Assembly: GCF_022669015.1 (NCBI RefSeq)
Contig: NZ_JAKKSL010000006.1
Location: 186,001-250,000, forward strand
Direction of reading: 5' to 3'
Length of the DNA stretch: 64,000 bases
From: Colwellia maritima
GTDB lineage: Bacteria > Pseudomonadota > Gammaproteobacteria > Enterobacterales > Alteromonadaceae
A program made the translations under genes and the position numbers. The notes under the pieces were generated by a model that was given only the letters and a program-made list of their open reading frames with translations, was not told the origin of the DNA and did not search any database. Positions 11,170 through 21,270 of the stretch are shown in pieces; the first letter of the stretch is position 1, and the number at the start of each line of letters is the position of its first letter.

Positions 11170-12078
11170 GTGTCCTCACAGAAAAAATCTTCAACAAGTA
11201 GTTTTAGTGACAAAATCAAAATTACTTTTCAATATATTATGCCTAAACATGCAATTTCTCGTTTAGTAGGCAAACTAGCCGCAGCCAAAATGGGATGGCT
11301 AACCACAAAATTAATTAATGTATTTATTAAACAATACAAGATCAACATGGATGAAGCAAAGTTCAAAAATGCTAGCGATTTTGCAACATTTAATGACTTT
11401 TTTACACGTGAGTTAGATGAAGGTGCCCGTACAATTTGTACTAATGAGAACCATTTGTGCTATCCGGTTGACGGTGCCATTTCTCAGCAAGGTGAGATTA
11501 TAGAAGGAAAGTTAATTCAAGCAAAAGGCTTTAATTACAGTTTGACCTCCTTACTTGGGGGAGATGTCAGAACTGCAGCGCCTTTTCAACAAGGTAAATT
11601 TTCTTGCATTTATCTCGCACCAAAAGACTACCATAGAATTCATATGCCTATGGCTGCTACCTTACGAGAAATGATTTACATTCCCGGTGAATTATTCTCA
11701 GTTAACCCATTAACAGCTAGTAATGTACCCGATCTTTTTGCTCGTAATGAACGAGTAGTCACTATCTTTGATACACCACACGGTGCTTTAGGTATGGTAC
11801 TTGTTGGCGCGACTATTGTGGCAAGTATTGAAACAACATGGGTCGGTACCATTACCCCACCGGCCGGCAAAGATATTTTCAGGTGGCAATACCCCGCAAC
11901 AGGCATTGATGCCATTCACTTTGAAAAAGGCGATGAGATGGGTCGCTTTAAACTAGGGTCAACGGTGGTATGTACTTTTGTACCTAATATGATTGATTTT
12001 GCACCTGACGCAGGTCCCGAAACAGTCACAAGATTAGGCGAATATTATGCAAGCTTAATTGACCAAAGTAACACCTAA
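11170..12078 (+). CDS. psd: Phosphatidylserine decarboxylase proenzyme
   Basis: Inner-membrane pyruvoyl enzyme that converts phosphatidylserine to phosphatidylethanolamine. The GTG start at 11170 has an AAGGA ribosome site just upstream. Family motifs are [14 protein letters not shown] (about 74-87), [18 protein letters not shown] and the self-cleavage motif LGST at residues 262-265; cleavage before Ser264 creates the pyruvoyl group. At 302 residues it is complete and undamaged. In E. coli the next gene is the channel gene mscM; here a BlaI/M56 pair follows instead. Confidence 0.97.
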   Translation: MSSQKKSSTSSFSDKIKITFQYIMPKHAISRLVGKLAAAKMGWLTTKLINVFIKQYKINMDEAKFKNASDFATFNDFFTRELDEGARTICTNENHLCYPVDGAISQQGEIIEGKLIQAKGFNYSLTSLLGGDVRTAAPFQQGKFSCIYLAPKDYHRIHMPMAATLREMIYIPGELFSVNPLTASNVPDLFARNERVVTIFDTPHGALGMVLVGATIVASIETTWVGTITPPAGKDIFRWQYPATGIDAIHFEKGDEMGRFKLGSTVVCTFVPNMIDFAPDAGPETVTRLGEYYASLIDQSNT

Positions 12079-12127
12079 ATTAATTGTTGCTCATTAATTC
12101 AACAAAGGATACGATGAGTAGACAATT

Positions 12128-12147
12128 GTTACGATCACGTTCGTAAC
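12128..12147. promoter_or_regulatory. Perfect palindrome upstream of the BlaI-type repressor, likely its operator
   Basis: The sequence GTTACGA-6 bases-TCGTAAC is a perfect inverted repeat with 7-base arms. It lies about 40 bases upstream of the repressor start and just before an AT-rich, TATAAA-containing stretch. Position and symmetry fit a dimeric winged-helix repressor site; binding is inferred. Confidence 0.5.
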
Positions 12148-12187
12148 TTATGATTCAACTTTATAAATTTATTATTCAGGAAAAAAC

Positions 12188-12574
12188 ATGGCACTTGATA
12201 AATCTGTAGTTAAGCCAACAGAAGCTGAGTTATCCTTACTCAATATTCTCTGGCAGATGGGTCCGCCTACCGTTAAACAAATACACGAAGTCGTTAGCGC
12301 AACACACAAAACAGGCTACACTACCGTATTAAAAATACTACAAATAATGCATGAAAAATCGTTAGTCATTCGTGACGAAACTAACCGTGCTCATGTTTAT
12401 GCTGCCGCGAATAGTGAAACACACACTCAATCTTCATTAATTAAAGATCTCATTAGTAAAGCATTTGGTGGTTCAACCTCAAAATTAGTAATGCGAGCAA
12501 TTGATGATTCCACCTCTGCTCAAGAAATTGATGATATTCGTCAACTCCTTAATTCTTTAGAAAAAGAAACCTAA
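12188..12574 (+). CDS. BlaI/MecI/CopY-family transcriptional repressor
   Basis: A 128-residue winged-helix repressor of the penicillinase-repressor family. The N-terminal part has the typical EAELSLLNILWQMGP and the recognition-helix region TGYTTVLKILQIMHEKS. The C-terminal dimerisation helices follow, with VMRAIDDS and a late helical segment. It lies 24 bases upstream of a BlaR1-type M56 peptidase, its usual partner: in Bla/Mec systems the peptidase triggers repressor loss. A GG-rich ribosome site (TTCAGGAAAAAAC) precedes the ATG. Its signal and targets here are unknown; beta-lactam sensing is not shown. Confidence 0.9.
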   Translation: MALDKSVVKPTEAELSLLNILWQMGPPTVKQIHEVVSATHKTGYTTVLKILQIMHEKSLVIRDETNRAHVYAAANSETHTQSSLIKDLISKAFGGSTSKLVMRAIDDSTSAQEIDDIRQLLNSLEKET

Positions 12575-12598
12575 AAAAGGTAATAATTACAAAATAAA

Positions 12599-14575
12599 AT
12601 GTTAGATAATTTTTTCAACAGCCCCATTTTAACCAGTTTAGCCCTCACTTTATTGCACTTTTTGTGGCAAGGCTTACTTGTGGCCGTCGTATTAAAATCT
12701 GCATTACTTATTTTCAATAATAATAAACCTCAATTACGTTATGCTTTATCAGCATTAGCCATGTTGGTTAACTTATTATTGCCTATAATTACGTTTATAA
12801 TCATTTATCAAACCGAGGTTACCTCAGTAAATACGTTGGCAAGTTCTTTAGCACTTAATGAGTTTATACAAGAACTGGAGCAACCCGATGCACTCTTTAC
12901 CTACAGAGAATTAACGGAAACACTCCCCTTACTTCTGCCTTATATTTCTGTTTTATGGCTAGCCACTATAACCTTGTTAGCGGGTAAACTTTTAATAGAA
13001 ATTACAACGGTTAATAGGTTACCACAACAAGGGACAGTTGCACCCGCCGATCAACTTCAAGCACGTTTTAATGAGTTAGTTAAACAAATTAATTTAACAA
13101 TAGCACCACGTCTTTTAATTTCATTGAAAGTGGACGTTCCCATGGCTATTGGTTGGCTTAAACCCGTGGTTTTATTACCTGCCAACATGATTACAGGGCT
13201 TAATAGTGCGCAACTTGAAATGTTGATTTTACACGAGCTTGCTCATATTCGCCGACACGATTACTTAGTAAACTTTTTACAAACCCTTGTTGAAATATTA
13301 TTGTTTTTTCACCCAGGGGTATTGTGGGCTTCTAAACAAATGCGTAATGAACGCGAATATTGTAGTGACGATATTGCCGTACAACATTGTGGCAACGCAA
13401 TTGCCTATGCACATACATTAGCTGACACAGCATCTTTGTGTACAAAATCGCATAACCATACAATACCCGATATGGCTATGGCTGCATCAGGTGGAGATTT
13501 GAAGCAACGCGTTATTCGTTTAGTTGATCACCACTGTGCTCCGAAGAATAACATCAGTAAATGGTTTGCTAGTGCCACTATTATTTTTTCAGTGTTACTG
13601 CTTTCAAGTAAACAATTACTCACAATGCCATTGCTCGATATTTGGTATAACGAAAATCCATGGAAACAATTTAGTCAAACGGAACCTGACAACGCTGAAA
13701 GTTATTTAAAAAAATCAATTTTCCCTGAGGTTTATCCAGAAAATAAACAAGAAAACGATTCATTGGATCTTAAGAGTATTAACAAAAGTATTCCTATTTC
13801 GTCAATCGCTCATAAGTTGCTAACGCCCATAGAACAAGATTCTCAAAATAACGAGCATAAAATTCAAGCATCATCACCGACAGAAAATAAAAAGCAACCT
13901 GTAGATAACCAATTACTTGCATCAACAAAAGCCGCAACACAGACTAAAAGTACATCGAAAACAGGCAGTGATGAAACAAAATTAACAGAGAAATTAAACG
14001 GCTTAGCGATTAACCATTCAGATAAAACAAATAAAATTGCTGAAGACACCATTACCAATAATACCTTAATGGTTGAAAAGGCATTTGAACGTACTAATAC
14101 TAAAAACCCCTACCAACAAGAAATTATAAACTTGGCTGCGGCACCTGTTTCCAACACGAATCAACTAAGTACTAAGCCCTTTAAAAATAAAGAACTAAAC
14201 AATAACAATATTAAAAATACTCAAATAATTAAAAGTAATAGAGACATTTTTACTGAGGCTAATCTTCTCAAAGAAAAGAAAATGCCTCCTATAGAAACAA
14301 CATGGAAAAATGCAGAACAATTACAATCTGTGGATCCTGTTTATCCAAGTTTAGCTAAGCGTAAGGGTATTGAAATTGAAGTGAAAGTAGACTTCACCAT
14401 AGATATTCATGGAAAGATTAAAAATATCCAGTTTGATCATCAAAACAACATTAACTACTTTAAAAGTTCAATTCGTTCCGCTATAAAAAAATGGCGCTTC
14501 CTACCCGCTAAAGTTGATGACCGGCCGGTAGAAAGCCAAATGACCAAGGTATTTGCTTTTAGCTTAGAGAGTTAA
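12599..14575 (+). CDS. M56 (BlaR1-type) membrane metallopeptidase with C-terminal TonB domain
   Basis: A 658-residue membrane protein. Hydrophobic segments lie at about 8-40, 48-72, 108-134 and near 320-340. The zinc motif HELAH is at 212-216, followed by RRHDY and a downstream NEREYCSDD that supplies the third ligand. A long low-complexity Lys/Asn/Thr/Ser linker (about 370-560) leads to a TonB C-terminal domain (about 575-658), recognised by PVYPSLAKRKGIEIEV and WRFLPAKVDDRPV. It lacks the penicillin-binding sensor domain of true BlaR1. This M56-TonB layout suggests a periplasmic contact domain in place of a drug sensor; the ligand is unknown. It overlaps the convergent Spy-like gene by four bases. 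Confidence 0.88.
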   Translation: MLDNFFNSPILTSLALTLLHFLWQGLLVAVVLKSALLIFNNNKPQLRYALSALAMLVNLLLPIITFIIIYQTEVTSVNTLASSLALNEFIQELEQPDALFTYRELTETLPLLLPYISVLWLATITLLAGKLLIEITTVNRLPQQGTVAPADQLQARFNELVKQINLTIAPRLLISLKVDVPMAIGWLKPVVLLPANMITGLNSAQLEMLILHELAHIRRHDYLVNFLQTLVEILLFFHPGVLWASKQMRNEREYCSDDIAVQHCGNAIAYAHTLADTASLCTKSHNHTIPDMAMAASGGDLKQRVIRLVDHHCAPKNNISKWFASATIIFSVLLLSSKQLLTMPLLDIWYNENPWKQFSQTEPDNAESYLKKSIFPEVYPENKQENDSLDLKSINKSIPISSIAHKLLTPIEQDSQNNEHKIQASSPTENKKQPVDNQLLASTKAATQTKSTSKTGSDETKLTEKLNGLAINHSDKTNKIAEDTITNNTLMVEKAFERTNTKNPYQQEIINLAAAPVSNTNQLSTKPFKNKELNNNNIKNTQIIKSNRDIFTEANLLKEKKMPPIETTWKNAEQLQSVDPVYPSLAKRKGIEIEVKVDFTIDIHGKIKNIQFDHQNNINYFKSSIRSAIKKWRFLPAKVDDRPVESQMTKVFAFSLES

Positions 14576-15058
14576 TCTCTTTTACCTCTTTTACCATCTT
14601 TTTTACGTTTATCCATTTTACTGATCCATTTTGCTTGCTGCTCTGCGGTTAATACATTAAAGATAGCATGTTTCGTTTTCGCACGTGTTAAAGCCATCTG
14701 AGCAAAAGTATCTTGATAGGATGTATGTAAAGCAACATAAGCTTGCTCATCAAATATTTCTGCTTGAAGTAACGATTTTTCTGCTTCTTTAAATTTTTTC
14801 ATAGACTCTCGCAATACATCATGTTGTTCTTTAGCTTGAGTGTTTATCGCTTTGATCTGCGTTTGTTGCGACTCTGTTAACGAAAGCGCTTTAGTCATTC
14901 GTTTCATCATATGTTTACCTTTTTGATGATATCCTTGTCCGTCACGGGCAAAATCATTTGATGATGCGTAAGCACCAGACATACTTGTAAATGCCAAAGC
15001 AGCACACACACACAGCAGAGATTGAAACAATAGTTTTTACTGGTTTAATAATATTCAT
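14572..15058 (-). CDS. Spy/CpxP-like periplasmic protein (one frameshift in signal peptide)
   Basis: Small helical periplasmic protein of the Spy/CpxP type (LTXXQ family). The LTXXQ repeats are visible as ALSLTESQQTQI and VLTAEQQAKW, embedded in charged helices with a Lys/Arg/Asp-rich C-terminus. The true start is the ATG at 15058, which has a perfect AGGAG 5-9 bases upstream and begins MNIIKPVKTIVSISAVCV. One extra base in the CA dinucleotide tract near 15010 breaks the frame inside the signal peptide; after repair it is about 162 residues. It is divergent from cpxR across a region with CpxR-type repeats, so it is probably a Cpx target and feedback partner of CpxA. Confidence 0.85.
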
Positions 15059-15123
15059 AGTTAACTCCTAAGGATTTTGGTTAATTCAATTCATTTCACA
15101 GGACTTAGTATAGAGATCTCAAT

Positions 15124-15160
15124 GCAAAGAAACGCAAAGCCAATGTAAAGATTGAGTAAA
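15124..15160 (+). promoter_or_regulatory. CpxR operator: four GYAAA half-sites in direct repeat
   Basis: Four half-sites stand in the same orientation: GCAAA at 15124 and 15134, and GTAAA at 15145 and 15156, a helical-turn spacing of 10-11 bases. The last two match the E. coli CpxR consensus GTAAA-N(4-8)-GTAAA. The array lies between the divergent spy-like and cpxR genes, so it can autoregulate cpxRA and drive the spy-like gene. Confidence 0.75.
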
Positions 15161-15248
15161 GATTGACATATGCGATAATCAACTGAGAGTAAATAAGGTA
15201 AAATGTATCCATACACTGGTTAAAATTACCATAAGGCAAACACGTCAC

Positions 15249-15968
15249 TTGAACAAAAAACAAATACTACTTATTGATGACGATCATGAATTAGCAGAGC
15301 TGTTAGTCGATTATTTGGCACAACAGAACTTTACTGTACACTGTTGTTTTGATGGTCAATCAGGATTAGAACAAGCATACAATAATAACTTTGATCTTAT
15401 TTTACTCGACGTGATGATGCCCAAGCTTGATGGCTTTGAAGTTTTGAAAGCGCTAGGTCCTAAACACAAAACCCCCGTATTAATGTTAACCGCTAAAGGT
15501 GATAACAACGATAAAGTGCGCGGGTTAGAATTAGGTGCCGATGATTACCTTGCAAAACCCTTCCATCATCAAGAACTATTAGCACGTATTAAGGCGATAT
15601 TACGCCGTATTGAATTAGTTAACCAACAAGCTTTACAACAAAATGCTCTAAAAGAGAAATCACTATTATTGGTTAATAATATTGAACTTAACCATGCTAT
15701 TAGAGCAGTTTTTTGCCATGGTCACCCTATAGAACTAACAGGTACTGAATACCAAATTTTAACCTTACTTTTAGAGCAGCACGGCGAAATAATTTCTAAA
15801 GAAACCATTTCAGAACAAGTATTAGGTCGTAAACTGAGTCCCTTTGATCGAAGTATAGACGTACATATTGGTAACATTCGCCGGAAATTTTTACCTTTTT
15901 GTGACATTGAAAAGATCAAAACTGTTCGCGGTGCCGGTTATTTATTTTTAACTGGCGAGAGTGACTGA
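15249..15968 (+). CDS. cpxR: Envelope-stress response regulator CpxR
   Basis: OmpR-family response regulator of 239 residues. The receiver domain has LIDDDHELAELL, the phosphoacceptor Asp54 in LLDVMMPKLDGFE, MLTAKG and the Lys in LAKPFHHQEL. The winged-helix output domain includes ELTGTEYQILTLL, GRKLSPFDRSIDVHIGNIR and VRGAGYLF, which is strongly CpxR-like. Translation apparently starts at TTG 15249, with no better ATG nearby. Its 3' end overlaps the start of cpxA by eight bases, indicating translational coupling. The GTAAA repeats upstream support autoregulation. Confidence 0.93.
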   Translation: MNKKQILLIDDDHELAELLVDYLAQQNFTVHCCFDGQSGLEQAYNNNFDLILLDVMMPKLDGFEVLKALGPKHKTPVLMLTAKGDNNDKVRGLELGADDYLAKPFHHQELLARIKAILRRIELVNQQALQQNALKEKSLLLVNNIELNHAIRAVFCHGHPIELTGTEYQILTLLLEQHGEIISKETISEQVLGRKLSPFDRSIDVHIGNIRRKFLPFCDIEKIKTVRGAGYLFLTGESD

Positions 15969-17400
15969 TTTGTCTTCTATCAATTCTTCTTCAAAAATAA
16001 AAACATTACTCTCTTCATTTACCGTGAAGTTGTTTGTATGGTTTTGGCTTATTGCGATCACATCAATTATTACTACTCGCTTTATATCACAACAGTTATC
16101 AAACGACGCGCTGAGCGAAGTGGTAATTCAAGAACCAAAATACGATGAACTCCAAAGAATTGCAGAAAACAGTACGACGTATTAAGCATGCTAAAATCAA
16201 AAATATTGGCGAGTTATTGACATCAAAGAAAATGAAGCTGTCCCGCATGCCTTTTAATATCTGGCTGAAAAGTGTCGATAATAATTTGCCCATTGTCAGC
16301 TTGTTTCCAATGCCACCAATGCTGCAACAAGTTTTAATTAATTATCTCAGCAATAAAAAGTTTGCTAAGCCAAAAACCACTCTTTTTTCACACACACAGC
16401 TCATTGGTCCTGTTCAAGTAAAAATCGATAATACGCGATACCACTCTTTATTTCACGTAAATTACACAAACAAAATTTTGGACAACTAGTTCAATCACTT
16501 CCCTACTGGCTTCGTATTTTGACGCCAACCTTGATCAGTTTTCTCCTTTGCTTACTACTAGCACATTCATTTAGTAAGCCAGTTCGTCTTATTAAAAAAG
16601 CGGCAACAAAATTAGGCCAAGGTGATTTTGACACACGGGTAGAAGGAGTAAGTCAATTAAATGGAGAACTAGGACAACTCGCCACAAGTTTTAATGTTAT
16701 GGCCGAACAACTCCAACAAAATCAAACAGCACAACGGCGTTTATTAGGTGATGTTTCCCATGAATTACGCTCTCCGTTAACACGCTTACAAATGGCATTA
16801 GGGTTAGCACAACAAGACTCAACAAGCACAGAGGGACGTGAACAATATTTGCAACGCTGTCAGCGCGAAATAGACAGATTAGATCATATGATTGAAAATG
16901 TATTATCGTTGTCTCGTTTAGAAAACACGTTACACACAACCGAGTCTGAACAAGTTAACATGAGTGCTCTCATTAAAAACATCGTTAATGATGAACAATT
17001 TGTCGCCGACAAGAAATCAATTAGCATAGAAGTGAATACACCCGAAAATGTCATTATAGAAGCCGATCAAACTTTACTTACTAGCGCGATTAGTAACGTA
17101 CTTAGCAATGCAGTTAAATATAGTCCAGAGTCTAGTGTGATAGAAGTAACATTAACGACAGATAAGCAACATGTTACGTTGGTGATTAGCGACTGCGGTG
17201 AAGGCGTTCCTGAAGAAGCCTTAACACAACTATTTACTCCGTTTTATCGCGTTAATCTTGCAAGGGATCGCAATACAGGCGGTACAGGTTTAGGGTTAGC
17301 CATAGCCAAACAAGCAATTACCGCCCATCAAGGTGAAATTTTTGCTAAAAATAACGCAAATAAAGGATTATCTGTTATTATTCACATCCCTTATTTATAA
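15961..17400 (+). CDS. cpxA: Envelope-stress sensor histidine kinase CpxA (two frameshifts)
   Basis: Inner-membrane kinase partner of CpxR. The GTG at 15961 opens inside the end of cpxR. TM1 is at about residues 19-43, a periplasmic sensor follows, and TM2 is in LRILTPTLISFLLCLLLAHS, followed by HAMP (KPVRLIKKAATKLGQGDF). The phosphoacceptor is in DVSHELRSPLTRLQMAL. The ATPase domain shows NVLSNAVKYSP, SDCGEGVP and TGGTGLGLAIAKQ. The frame shifts near 16165 and returns near 16475; repaired length is about 479 residues. The gene ends 34 bases before the DUF748 gene, so co-transcription is possible. Confidence 0.92.
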
Positions 17401-17434
17401 ACCCTATCTACGCAGGGACGTATTAGAAAACACT

Positions 17435-19884
17435 ATGAGCACTACATCTATTGATACAAAACCACCTTCTTTTGGTCGTAAACTAATAAAAATTTTAATT
17501 ATTGTTTTTATTAGTATTTTTCTCATTATCTGGGCTGTTTCATCCCCAGTGAGCAAACACTTTATTAAACCATTAGTGCTTGAGCAAGGCTTAACACTTT
17601 CGGACGATACAGGAATTTATTACAACCCTTTTCTCAGTCAACTCACGATTAGTGACTTAACCTTGTATAAAGACCAACAGGGTCAACAAGAAAAAGTCTT
17701 TTCCGTCAATAAACTTACCGTACGTCTAGCCTTATACCGCCTGCTGTTCGACAAAATAGAAGTGAGTAAATTTGAATTAAACGATGCTTATCTTAAAATA
17801 ACAAAAACACCAACACAGCTAATTATTGCCGGTATTGATTTAAATAAAGAAGGCAGTGAAAGCAAAGACATTCAACCAGAAGAGCCGCAGACTGAAACGG
17901 CACCTTTACCCTATCAATTAGTTTTACCTAAATTAGCGTTAAACAAAATAAATATTGACGTTAATAATGAAGAAAAACAACACAATATTGATATTGAAGC
18001 ACTTATCATTAGCAAAGTACTTGCTGATCTCAACTCGCAAACCGCACAGCTGACCCTCAATAGCGTAATAGATCAAGCTGAATTGGCAATAACAGCTGAC
18101 GTAAACTTTAACCAGGGACAAGGCGAAGTAAATAGTCAGGTATCACTATCCAATTATCCTCTTAATAAAATACAAGGTTATGTGAAGGACATATCTGAAC
18201 TCAGCGGCTTATTAACTCTTAAAAGTAAACAGAAAATAGTTATTGCGCCAAAGCAACTACAACTAAATATCACCGAGACTAAGCTCACCAATAATGATCT
18301 CATTGTTGGTTATCAAAAACAGTTTATTAATCTTGAAAAGTTAGAAAATGATATAAATGATTTAACACTTACCCTTAAAGAAGGTGAAATTATTGGGTTA
18401 AGTGGTACTAGCCAATTGGCTCTGCATAATGCGACTAGTTATTATGAGACCCCTAACCAAAAACTCGCTGCTTTTAAGCAATTTGCGTTAAACGATATTA
18501 GCTTAAAATTTGCCGATAAACCCTACGTAGAAATCTCGAGCCTAGTGTTTGATGAGATAGTTGCTTCGAAAGATGAATCGTCTGAGCATCCAAACTTTGG
18601 TTACTCTAAAACAATTTAATATAAATGATATATTGGTCAGTGAAAAAGAACTAGCTATCAATAAAATTTTCTTAGATACCCTGCAAAGTAATGTAATTAT
18701 TGCGAAAGACGGTACACTCGCAAACTTAGTCGCTTTACCAAGAACACCCGCAGAAGAAACAGAAGATGTAACATCAGCTGAAAATAACGAGATTTCACAA
18801 ACAACAGAAATAGATACTGCTGCAAACGTTGACACTGAAAAATCTGACTTTACTATTTCGCTTAATGAGTTTTCACTGATAAATGATAATGAAATTACTT
18901 TACTTGATAACAGTGTAGAGCCCGTTAAACCCCAAAAATTATTTATTGATACCTTATTTTTAGGCGCCATAAGTAATGCACTAAACAAGCGAGACCAAAG
19001 AAACCCCTTTTGAGTTTGCCGGTCGCAGTGATAAGTATACACATTTTGACTTTAAAGGCTTTACCCAACCCTTTTCCGAGCAACCTAAACATCAATTAAA
19101 AGGCTTTTTAAAAGAACTTTCATTACCCCCTATTTCTCGTTATATGAAACGAGCGGTGCAAATGGAATTAAAAAGCGGACAACTTAATACCGATATTGAT
19201 GTAACATTAACAGGTGAACAACTTGAAGGTAATGTGGTTATCCTTTTACAAAGCTTAGAAACTGCAATCGCCGACAGTAACGAAGCAGGTGCGTTAATTG
19301 ACCAAGGAGCATTACCATTTAATATGGCATTAGGCATGCTCAAAGATGGTAAAGGTGATGTAGAACTTGACGTACCGTTATCAGGCTCAACATCAGATCC
19401 AAATTTTGGTTTAAGTAGCATAGTTAACTTAATTACCCAAAAAGCGATTTGGATGGCGACAAAAGACTACCTAATGACCACATTCGTACCTTACGCCAAT
19501 ATTGTCTCTGCAGCGATGACAGTAGGTGAATTTGCCTTAAAACTCCGTTTTGATGACTTAGTCTATCAAACAAAACAAATCGAGCCGAATGAAGCTCAGC
19601 AAGATTATTTAAAGGCCTTTATTGCTCTCATGCAAGACAAAGAAGACACTCGTGTCAATATTTGTCCTATTAGCATTCCTGCTGATATTAATTTAACGGC
19701 CGGTAGTAAAATTACGGATACTCAGAAAATAAATCAACTGAAAGAGATTGGTGAACAACGTGGAGAAGCATTAAAAGATTATATTATCAAACACGGTAAT
19801 ATTGCCTCTTCAAGACTACTGCTTTGCGCACCTAAGATTGATAGTGAAAAAGAAGCACAACCCCGTATAGAGCTATCAGTTTAA
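17435..19884 (+). CDS. DUF748 / AsmA-like envelope protein (two frameshifts)
   Basis: A DUF748-family protein of about 816 residues after repair. The start at ATG 17435 gives a short cytoplasmic N-terminus and one membrane anchor (KILIIVFISIFLIIWAV). A long beta-rich periplasmic part of AsmA-like character follows, with the family pattern of GIYYNPF...LTISDLTLY near the N-terminus and the conserved FKGFTQPFSE / LKELSLPPISRY block in the second half. Frame breaks lie near 18590 and 19010. The C-terminal 60 residues (GEQRGEALKDYII) resemble the helix of OmpA-type peptidoglycan-binding domains. DUF748 proteins are poorly understood; relatives are linked to envelope lipid homeostasis. A strong terminator follows. 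Confidence 0.8.
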
Positions 19885-19917
19885 AGACAAAATCCCAACC
19901 AGTAACCGAATAAAATA

Positions 19918-19956
19918 AAAGCCCTATAACATTACTTTGTTATAGGGCTTTTTTAT
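19918..19956 (+). terminator. Rho-independent terminator after the cpx/DUF748 operon
   Basis: Perfect hairpin: arms AAAGCCCTATAAC and GTTATAGGGCTTT with an 8-base loop, followed by a run of T. It lies 34 bases after the DUF748 stop codon. Confidence 0.92.
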
Positions 19957-20059
19957 TTACTACGTAGAAAAAATTGCCAAATACAAGGCCTTTATTTCAT
20001 TAACTAACCTCAGCTCGAGCTCGGCTTAATATATAAGGAAGTAATTGCTGATATTGGTA

Positions 20060-21162
20060 TTACTTGTTTCGGCTATTTTTCCATCTATTCCATGAAAGCA
20101 TAACACCCGTATAAACAAGTAAACATGCCGCAAAGAAGCCAAGCCTGCTAACGTTTGACCTAATAAACCAAACGCTTCACCGGTATGTAAAAAACGAATG
20201 TAACTTCGCGCTTTACGGTATGGCGATAGCTGTTCAAAATTTTGTTGCTGAATGATATCCCCTGTCAATGTATCTAAAGCCACTGATATACGTTTTTGAG
20301 GCTCACCACCATTACCCTTATCTACTGAAAATAACTGAAGAGTCATTGATTGTTGGCTTACCTCAAAACTGATAGATTGCCATTGAGGAAAATACGTTTC
20401 TATTTGACTAATTTGTTTATCTATCGACAGTATATGTTCATCAGTTTCAATGGGGGTAGGTAATGCAATCGACTGAATTGAAAGGTTTTCTTTAAGTATT
20501 TCACCTGGCCATTTAAAAGAAAAGAATATAGCAGTAAAAGCGATGACAAATAAAATCGGCGCCATATAAATACCGAACACATTGTGCCACTGATAATTTC
20601 TTGCTTGCGTTGTTGAATGGTCATTACTCAAGGTTAATTTTTGCTTGAAGGCTCGGTATTTAAATCGCTTAGGCAACCATAAATACAGCCCAGAAAGAAT
20701 GAGCACAACAAAAAATAAATTGGCAATGCCATTAACCCACCGGCCCATATCACTGAACTTTCCATCTAAGGTGAGCCATCGATGAAAAGCTCGTAATTTA
20801 CTAAAGAAATTTTTAGTTTCATCCCCTAGTTTAGCTATTTCTGTCCCCGTAAATGGATTTAAATAGGCAACCGTTTTTCGTCCATCTTTAACAATAATAG
20901 GGGCTGACTTTTCATTAAGCAGCACTATTTGCGGTGCTTTTTTTGTAGGATAGTCTTTGGCAAGTTCAACAAAGTCAGTGAGCGGTAACCTTTGTTCATG
21001 ACTTGTGGAAGCTTTTGGGTAATCAGCCTGCTCTGCAGATTTAATCATTTGACGCTCATACGTCAATGCAACACCCGTTACAGACATTAAAAAAACAAAT
21101 ATTGCCGCGCTGCAGCCTAAAATTAAATGTAACCAAAAAAATAGTTTTCTTATATTCATCAT
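20060..21162 (-). CDS. PepSY-associated TM protein, iron-uptake linked (one frameshift near C-terminus)
   Basis: Member of the PepSY_TM family, often called iron-regulated membrane protein. Four membrane helices are visible: KLFFWLHLILGCSAAIFVFL (N-terminal, with a possible haem-binding His), WVNGIANLFFVVLILSGLYL, an APILFVIAFTAIFF segment, and a last helix after about residue 335. A frameshift near 20110 scrambles the final helix. The repaired frame ends LVYTGVMLSWNRWKNSRNK with a stop at 20060. PepSY-like periplasmic parts lie between helices 1-2 and 3-4. It lies about 110 bases downstream of a siderophore receptor gene on the same strand. Family members are thought to help reduce ferric siderophores; that role is inferred here. 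Confidence 0.86.
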
Positions 21163-21270
21163 ATTTTCTTATTTTGTTATTTTGTTGTTTTGTTGTTTTG
21201 TTAGAAGGTAAAAAACCAAGACATAGTGTCTTGGTTCATTGCTAACCTAATTAATCAGATTGAATTGAAG

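Noticed and set aside
17939-19042. Antisense frames opposite the DUF748 gene, one of 166 codons
   Set aside because: Opposite a conserved coding frame; Ser/Phe-rich composition typical of reversed AT-rich coding DNA.
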